Source: Gigaspora margarita
Taxonomy: Eukaryota > Glomeromycota > Glomeromycetes > Diversisporales > Gigasporaceae
Assembly: GCA_009809945.1 (NCBI GenBank)
Contig: WTPW01001276.1
Coordinates: forward strand, 46,238-110,237
DNA: 64,000 nucleotides
Direction of reading: 5' to 3'
Part shown: in pieces, positions 58,460 to 64,000 of the stretch
Layout: every line of letters begins with the position of its first letter
Position numbering within the stretch: position 1 is the stretch's first letter
Program-made: the position numbers and the translations under genes
Notes under the pieces: model-generated
Database searches by the model: none
Told to the model about the DNA's origin: nothing
The model's input: only the letters and a program-made list of their open reading frames with translations

Positions 58460-58556
58460 CATCCAGTAATTAGAATTGAATGAACTTTTTTTTGTTAGAT
58501 GCGCCTCACTGAGAGCTTTATTTTTAAAAAAAGTTCATTCAAATTTGACCACTAGA
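58460..58556. mobile_element. Single-hairpin foldback, copy 1
   Basis: 'atccagtaat' and 'attgaatgaacttttttttg' are inverted as 'aaaaaaagttcattcaaa' and 'cactagat', around a 'cctcactgaga' loop. A reverse-oriented homologue is at 61,150-61,249. The 'atccagtgatc' terminus is also used by the hairpins of the three-hairpin MITE. Confidence 0.65.
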
Positions 58557-58894
58557 TGCCAAGATAATTGCCAAAAACTGTTTTTTTGTTCAGGGTTTTT
58601 GCTAAGATATGTAATGTATGACCTTTGTACTAGATGTTTAGGGTCCGGTTTGATACAATAAAACTAAGAATGTTTTTAACTAGAAATAGGCACACATATG
58701 ATTCTACATATCACATACAGGATTTTTAATATTATTCCAAAATAAAATTATTTAGCTAGTATTACTATATTATCTGGTTTGCATTAATATATTTAGACCA
58801 ATTCCTATTAGATATTTATTGTATATAATGCATTTTTATAATTTCATGCACTTTTATATAGAATTTAGTTTTATATTGTTTTAATTGTTTTATT

Positions 58895-59600
58895 TTATAT
58901 TACACCTAATCTATCCAATCAGAATCTATAATTTTTTAATACACAAACATTAGATATTTTGTAGTATCTTTTAGACAATTAAAAAGAGAACTATTTAAAG
59001 TTTAAAGAACAAATATAAAATCAATTTTATATTATACCTAATCTAGCCAATCAGAATTTAGAATTTGTTAATACACAAATACCAGGTGTACTATTGCTCT
59101 ACTTGTGAGTATCTTTTAGACTAAAAAAAATAAAATTTATTCAAAGTCTAAAAGACAAATATAAAATCAAGTTGCTTTTTTTATATTACACCTAAGGTTT
59201 AAGGCACAGATAAAAAAATTAGGCATGTCTTTGAAAGCATGCCTTGAGTTGAGGCATGCCTCTTGTACCTATAAATATGCTTTTTTTTGTATAGAAAATT
59301 GCTTTTTGTTTTTTGATATTGCTTGACTATCTACACTTCCAACTATACTAGCCAATCAAATATGATATTTATATTACATGACTAGGCATGCTCAATGGCT
59401 AAAAAGCATGCCATAGGCATGCCCTAAGGCATGCTTGTGCCTCTGTACCTCAAATCCTAGTTATACCTAATCTAGTCAATAAGTATTAGTTTTCTATATT
59501 TTTGATTGTTTTTATTTATATTACACCTGATCTATCCAATTAGAATTTAGAATTTGTTAATACACAGATATTAGGTACACTCAGTGAAAAAGATTTGAAA
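58895..59600. repeat. Repeats of about 125-150 bp interrupted by a MITE
   Basis: 'attacacctaatctatccaat' with 'cagaatttagaatttgttaa' and 'tacacaaa' occurs at about 58,900, 59,030 and 59,515. The third copy is separated from the first two by the element at 59,190-59,460. No coding potential. Confidence 0.6.
59190..59460. mobile_element. MITE with clustered GGCATGC motifs
   Basis: The left end 'ctaaggtttaaggcacaga' pairs with the inverse of the right end 'ctaggatttgaggtacaga'. GCATGCC or GGCATGC words occur at least six times in the two arms. It interrupts the repeats of about 130 bp. Confidence 0.6.
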
Positions 59601-59707
59601 ATTTTTTTTTGTTTGTTAGAAATATAAAATATTAAATTTATGTTTCCAAAAAGTTTTAATATTCCTATAATAAAAATTGATATTACAACCTAATCCCATA
59701 GTTAAAA

Positions 59708-59970
59708 GGAAAGTTATATTCATAACACCGTGTTATATAACACCCTATATTAAACACTTTTCAAAATTCTCAAATATCTCAAAATTTTACTAGGGTAAAC
59801 CCTGTTGTGTTACTAACAAAAAATGCTCCTCTCGCAATTTTACTATAAATTTTTATTTTTAATTTTAACTCTAAGTCTAACTCTAACTCTAACTTTAACC
59901 CTAACTATAACTATAACTAGTTTGCATTAAAGAGTGTTATATAACACCAGTGTTATGAATATAATATTCC
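59708..59970. mobile_element. MITE with telomere-like core
   Basis: 'ttatattcataacaccgtg' then 'ttatataacacc' at left are inverted at right. The core at about 59,872-59,918 is a CTAACTCTAACT/CCCTAACT-type array. The upstream core text 'actaacaaaaaatgctcctc' recurs at about 60,430 and 63,605. Confidence 0.68.
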
Positions 59971-60399
59971 TAATTAAAAAAGCATATATATTATGTCACA
60001 ACTAAAAAAAAAAACTATACATGCTATGTCATGATTAAAAAAAAAAGGCATGCTATGCCAAAAAAACTATCATTATAGAAAACACAAATTATAACTTTTA
60101 TGTTCCCACTTTGTTCCTAATAGAAAATATAAATTCTAAATTTAGTTTGCCTAAATTTTTTTAAATGTTCCTGGAAATACTAGAAATATTAAATCTTTAA
60201 TACTGGGTACACTATTGCTCTATCTGTAATATCCTTCAAATAACAATAATTAATTTAGGTGTTTATTTAAAATGTGCACCTGCATAGCTGTACATCCCTT
60301 TATGTTTTTTAAAATTTTATTTAATTTTATAACAGGAGTAAATTTATTACTTATCCGGGATGATACTTGATATTACTCATTCACATTATGCTATCTCAA

Positions 60400-60530
60400 A
60401 ATTTTACTAAGATAGCCCTGCTATATTACTAACAAAAATGCTTCTCTTGTGACATATACTAAATTTAACTTTAATTCTAATCCAAATTCTAACCTTAACC
60501 CTAACTTTAATATAACTTTTATACTTAAGG
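60400..60530. repeat. Telomere-like MITE core, incomplete copy
   Basis: 'attactaacaaaaatgcttctctt' and then 'ctaaccttaaccctaact' repeat the core order of 59,708-59,970. No clear inverted ends were found. Confidence 0.5.
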
Positions 60531-60815
60531 AAGGGATGTGCAATAAATTATTTCTTATAATAATTATTATGAAAAATTAAATAGATACATAGCTCTAATA
60601 GTTCAATAAAATTGGATAAAATTTTGCAAAAACTAGTATTTCATTTCTACAAACAAAGTTGCAGCACCTTTTCTTTATTTAATTATAAAAATTATAATAT
60701 ATTAAATTTTTTTTCTTGAAACAATATAAAGGACCCAGACATCTAGTATAGAGATCATACTTGAATTTTTTAGCAAAAACATCTAAAATTTGAGAAGCAA
60801 AAAACAGTTTTTGGC

Positions 60816-61126
60816 TTAGTCCTAAGGGCTATGGCAGTAAATAATCTGGGGTCCGGACTGACTGTATATGTACCGCAGATACCAATGAAACAGTTGAGAT
60901 TGGTCAAAGGAGCTGAAGATTAGAGGGTTTAAATAGGCAATGACCGGTATGCGGGTTGCAGGTATGGCAGCTAGTGTAGAACCTTTAGGTGGCTATTTAA
61001 ATAGGCAACCAAAAGTTGCAGGTGTGGCTAGTTGTACTCTCATCCAAGTGTAATTTCCCGATGTGTAAACTGAATAAAATCCTATGCTCCAAGCAGGCAC
61101 TTTAAAAAAAAAAAAAAAAAAAAAAA
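60816..61126 (+). mobile_element. Short SINE with long poly(A) tail
   Basis: AAAACAGTTTTTGGC lies at 60,801-60,815 and again at 61,126-61,140. The shared SINE domain is clear ('ggtatggcagctagtgtaga', 'gtggctagttgtac') and an A run of about 26 bp ends it. No tRNA-like head is visible, so this is a 5'-truncated or differently headed copy. Confidence 0.78.
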
Positions 61127-61149
61127 AAACAGTTTTTGGCAATTATTTT

Positions 61150-61249
61150 AGCATCCAGTAATCCAATTTGAATAAACTTTTTTTTAAATAAAGATCTCAG
61201 TGAGACGCATCTAACAAAAAAAAGTTTATTCAATTCTGATCACTGGATT
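61150..61249. mobile_element. Single-hairpin foldback, copy 2
   Basis: 'gcatccagtaatccaatttg' and 'aataaacttttttt' are inverted as 'aaaaaaagtttattcaatt' and 'gatcactggat'. It is homologous to 58,460-58,556 in the opposite orientation and lies directly before a three-hairpin MITE. Confidence 0.65.
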
Positions 61250-61258
61250 AGAAGTTAG

Positions 61259-61782
61259 GAGGTGTCCATAAATTACATTATGCTTGAGGGGAGGTCCCCA
61301 AAATATAACGATTTTCCAATATGTAGGGGAGGGTCCCCAAAATATAACGTAATTTTTTTATTAAAATTTGTCTAAAACTTGATCCAGTAGTCCAAATTGG
61401 ATAATTTTGGTACTATTCGAATTGTTTCGAAGAGAGGATTCGAATAGTACCAAAATCATTTGATTTGGATTACTGGATCGATCACATTTATTGATGAAAT
61501 ACTATTGGTTATTACGTTTTCTTATAAAATTACTATAAAATCAATAGTATTTTGTTAATAAAACGTGATCCAGTAATCCAAAAAAAATGATTTTGGTACC
61601 ATTGGATTCGTCTCATAGAGACAAATCGAATAGTACCAAAATCATCCAAATTGGATTACTAGGTCATAATATATTCAAGTTTTTGTAAAATTTTATATAT
61701 AAACATACGGATTTTTTAAATTTTTTTTATATAGTAAAGGGGGGTCAAGAGCTACTATGTGGGGTTATTTATGGATGCCCCT
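61259..61782. mobile_element. Three-hairpin MITE, copy 3
   Basis: The left end 'ggtgtccataaattacatta' and right end 'tttatggatgcccc' are inverted. Hairpins A (about 61,379-61,475), B (about 61,480-61,566) and C (about 61,566-61,665) are all present in the same order as at 7.9-8.45 kb. Paired changes in the arms should be compared between copies. Confidence 0.75.
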
Positions 61783-62189
61783 TATTAAAGTAATAGATTT
61801 TGTCATTTTTAGCAAATTATATCAAAATTGGCCAAAATCTAGTTATGATCTATATGAGAAATGTCCAGGGTTCTCAATATATTAGATTTTTTTTCTTGAA
61901 AAAAGGCAAGATAAAAAGAATTTAGTTTCTTTTTTTTCAAAGATTGGCTCTGTAACTTTGTTTGTAAAGATATAATAATGGGCTTTGCAAAATTTTGATT
62001 AATTCTATCAAACTATTAGAGCTATGCATCTGTTTAAATTTTTATAATCATTACTTGTCAAAAAATCTTCATTAATAAATTTTATTATATAACTGCTTAT
62101 AGTTTTAATTTACATAGTATATCGAATACCCCACTGTTGCATTTTCAAAATTATATTAAGGTAACTCTGTTGTAGAACTGATGATTTTC

Positions 62190-63590
62190 TGTGATTTACA
62201 GAAAACAGCAGAATTTTTTTTAATCACAACCAATCAAGAAATCACCCTTAGCCACTGCAGAATGGTACAAAATCTAAAAAAAATGTGCAAAAGATCACAG
62301 AATTCACATATATCACAGGATTTGGCCATAAATTTAAGCCTGGCAACCTTGGAAAAGTAGACAATAAATCAATATAAATTACGAGCAAGGAGTTATAAAA
62401 TTATAAATTTTAAAAATTTTAGGAAAATTAGATTACATTAAATTCAGAAATTACAAAATGGTATTACAGAAATTACAAAATGCACCACAGAACTGCACAA
62501 AAAAAATTTAGGAAAATTTACAAATAAGGGCCCAAAAATGCAAAATAATTACAAATAGGGCCCAAAATGAAAATAATTACAGATAGAGGCCTGATATTTG
62601 AAAATTATTACAAATAAGGGCCCAAAATAATAATTTTATACTTAAAGATTCTAAAACCAATAAGTAAATCTTCTTTGGCTTCTAACAGAAGTTGTAGAGC
62701 TTATTTTTCTGGTTCTAATAGTAGTTAAATCATCAAAATCAGCTCAGTGGATTTCAAAATACTTGAAAGAACATAAAGATCAGCAAATTTACTATTTCAC
62801 AAACTATTTATTTGCTTTATATATGTTTTGAAAAGTTTTTTTATAATAGCAAAAATTTTTACTAGAAAAGTAATAAAATATATTTTAAAAACCTAGCATT
62901 TTTTTGAGCCAAAAAACAACTTTACTTAAAAGCCCAAGACCAATTGTAATAATAAAATTCTGCATAAATCACAATTTTTCGTTTGATGGCTTTTTTCTAA
63001 CTTTATATTTGCTTTCTTTAAATATGGTTTGAAAAGTTTTTTATTATAGTAAAAAATTTTACTAAGAAAATAATAAAAATATATTTTAAAAACTAGTATT
63101 TTTTTGAGCCAAAGAACAACTTTACTTAAAAGTCCAAAGTCATTTGTGATAATAAAATTTTGCGCAAATCACAATTTTTATTTGATAGCATTTTTATAGT
63201 GCTTTGTGTAATAGTGAATTTGCCAATCTTTATATTTTCTTCTTTGATTCCAAGTATCTTGGGATCCACTAGGCCGATTTTGATAATTTAACTACCATTA
63301 AAATCAGAAAAATAAGCTTTTCAACTTTCAATTAGAAGCCAAAGAAGGTTTACTTATTAGTTTTAGGATCTTTAATTACAAAATTATTATTTTGGGCCCT
63401 TATTTGTAATAATTTTCAATTATCAGGCCTCTATCTGTAATTATTTTTATTTTGGGCCCCTATTTGTAATTATTTTGCAGTTTTAGGCCCTTATTTGTAA
63501 ATTCCCCAAAAATTTATCACAGTAAATCACAGAATTTGTCTTAACCATATGCAAAATTTAGTTTTAATCACCACAGAAAATCATTGGCCT
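62190..63590. repeat. Large inverted repeat with a central tandem duplication
   Basis: Left words 'aaataagggcccaaa', 'attacagatagaggcctga' and 'agtaaatcttctttggcttct' (about 62,520-62,685) are inverted at about 63,340-63,500. 'cccaaaat'-'attacaaataggg' units repeat three times in each arm. Between the arms a unit of about 185 bp ('tttttgagccaaa', 'aacaactttacttaaaag') is duplicated in tandem (about 62,820-63,000 and 63,005-63,195). No gene. Confidence 0.65.
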
Positions 63591-63599
63591 ACCCTGTTG

Positions 63600-63715
63600 C
63601 ATTTTTAACAAAAAAATGCTCCTCTCACAAAGTTGCTTTAAATTCTAAATCTAACTCTAACTCTAATCCTAACTCTAACCCAACTCTAACTCTAACCCTA
63701 CCCTAATCCTAATTA
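63600..63715. repeat. Degenerate telomere-like array
   Basis: 'aaaaaaatgctcctctca' precedes a run of CTAACT, CTAACC and CCTAA units at about 63,645-63,712. This is the same core as at 59.8 and 60.4 kb. It is interstitial, since SINE sequence follows. Confidence 0.65.
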
Positions 63716-63754
63716 TTGTTAAATTAATAAATCCTTAATTTAATTATTTATTTA

Positions 63755-64000
63755 ATTTAATTTTTTTTTTTTTTTTAAGTTTTAGAGGCCGTGTGCAATG
63801 GCCGGGATTTTATTATGAGTTATAGTGACGTAATATTTGTTACATGAATGAGGATACAACTAGCCACACGTGCACTTTTGGTGCCTAATTTAAATAGTCC
63901 GCCTGAAGGTTCTATACTAGCTGCCATACCTACAACTCAACTACGGAAATTGTCTATTTAAACCCTCTGATTCATGATCCTCCTATTACTACCTGACTCA
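63755..64000 (-). mobile_element. SINE, minus strand, cut by the window end
   Basis: A T run at about 63,758-63,777 is followed by the inverted 3' tail ('aatatttgttacatgaatga', as at 370-395) and the inverted shared domain ('ctagctgccatacctacaac'). The 5' head lies outside the window. Confidence 0.8.

Overview
The window is AT-rich, intron-containing eukaryotic DNA, with three recognisable host genes set in about 50 kb of transposon debris. The host genes are a ZNFX1/NFX1-type helicase-zinc-finger protein, a mitochondrial translation initiation factor IF2 with fungal-style short introns, and a divergent kinetochore Spc25. The debris includes an APE/RT/RNase H LINE, tRNA-derived SINEs and dozens of foldback MITEs. 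This fits an arbuscular mycorrhizal fungus (Glomeromycotina, Rhizophagus-like). That placement is an inference from gene style and repeat load, not from a database match. There is an assembly gap of 109 N at 10,256-10,364 and single N at 2,960, 2,968 and 30,993.

Layout. 1-14.5 kb has no intact gene. It holds nested SINEs, a large foldback (1.79-4.18 kb), a tandem array of three palindromic monomers (4.18-5.13 kb), nested MITEs with telomere-like cores (5.6-6.5 kb), a three-hairpin MITE (7.9-8.45 kb), a 2.09-kb element with terminal inverted repeats that contains the gap (10.0-12.1 kb) and further MITEs. 14.6-26.75 kb is the gene island. The ZNFX1-like gene (minus, 8 exons, 1,847 aa) is divergent from mitochondrial IF2 (plus, 15 exons, 852 aa) over a 227-bp shared promoter space. 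IF2 is convergent with SPC25 (minus, 6 exons, 275 aa). I joined every exon by hand; splice phase is kept across all 26 introns. 26.75-29.6 kb is mostly unique DNA with possible gene scraps and one clean MITE.

29.6-64 kb is transposon territory. A LINE ORF1 fragment with premature stops lies at 33.4-35.25 kb. A decayed DNA-transposon gene with an ADNC...QNKNN signature spans 37.4-50.9 kb and has been split by a retroelement, a mariner-like MITE, a 9.2-kb LINE with a 19-bp target-site duplication, and a MITE with a 9-bp duplication. The LINE carries two further MITE insertions with 8-bp duplications. 51-64 kb has several more SINEs with clear duplications and many foldbacks.

How the genes relate. 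IF2 (mitochondrial translation) and Spc25 (chromosome segregation) are housekeeping genes. The ZNFX1-like protein belongs to a family tied to RNA surveillance and small-RNA silencing, but its P-loop and several other helicase motifs are replaced, so it is probably a pseudo-helicase that keeps its zinc-finger and RZ modules. The most unusual non-coding features are the recurring MITEs with TTAGGG-like cores, the three-hairpin MITE family and the array of palindromic monomers.
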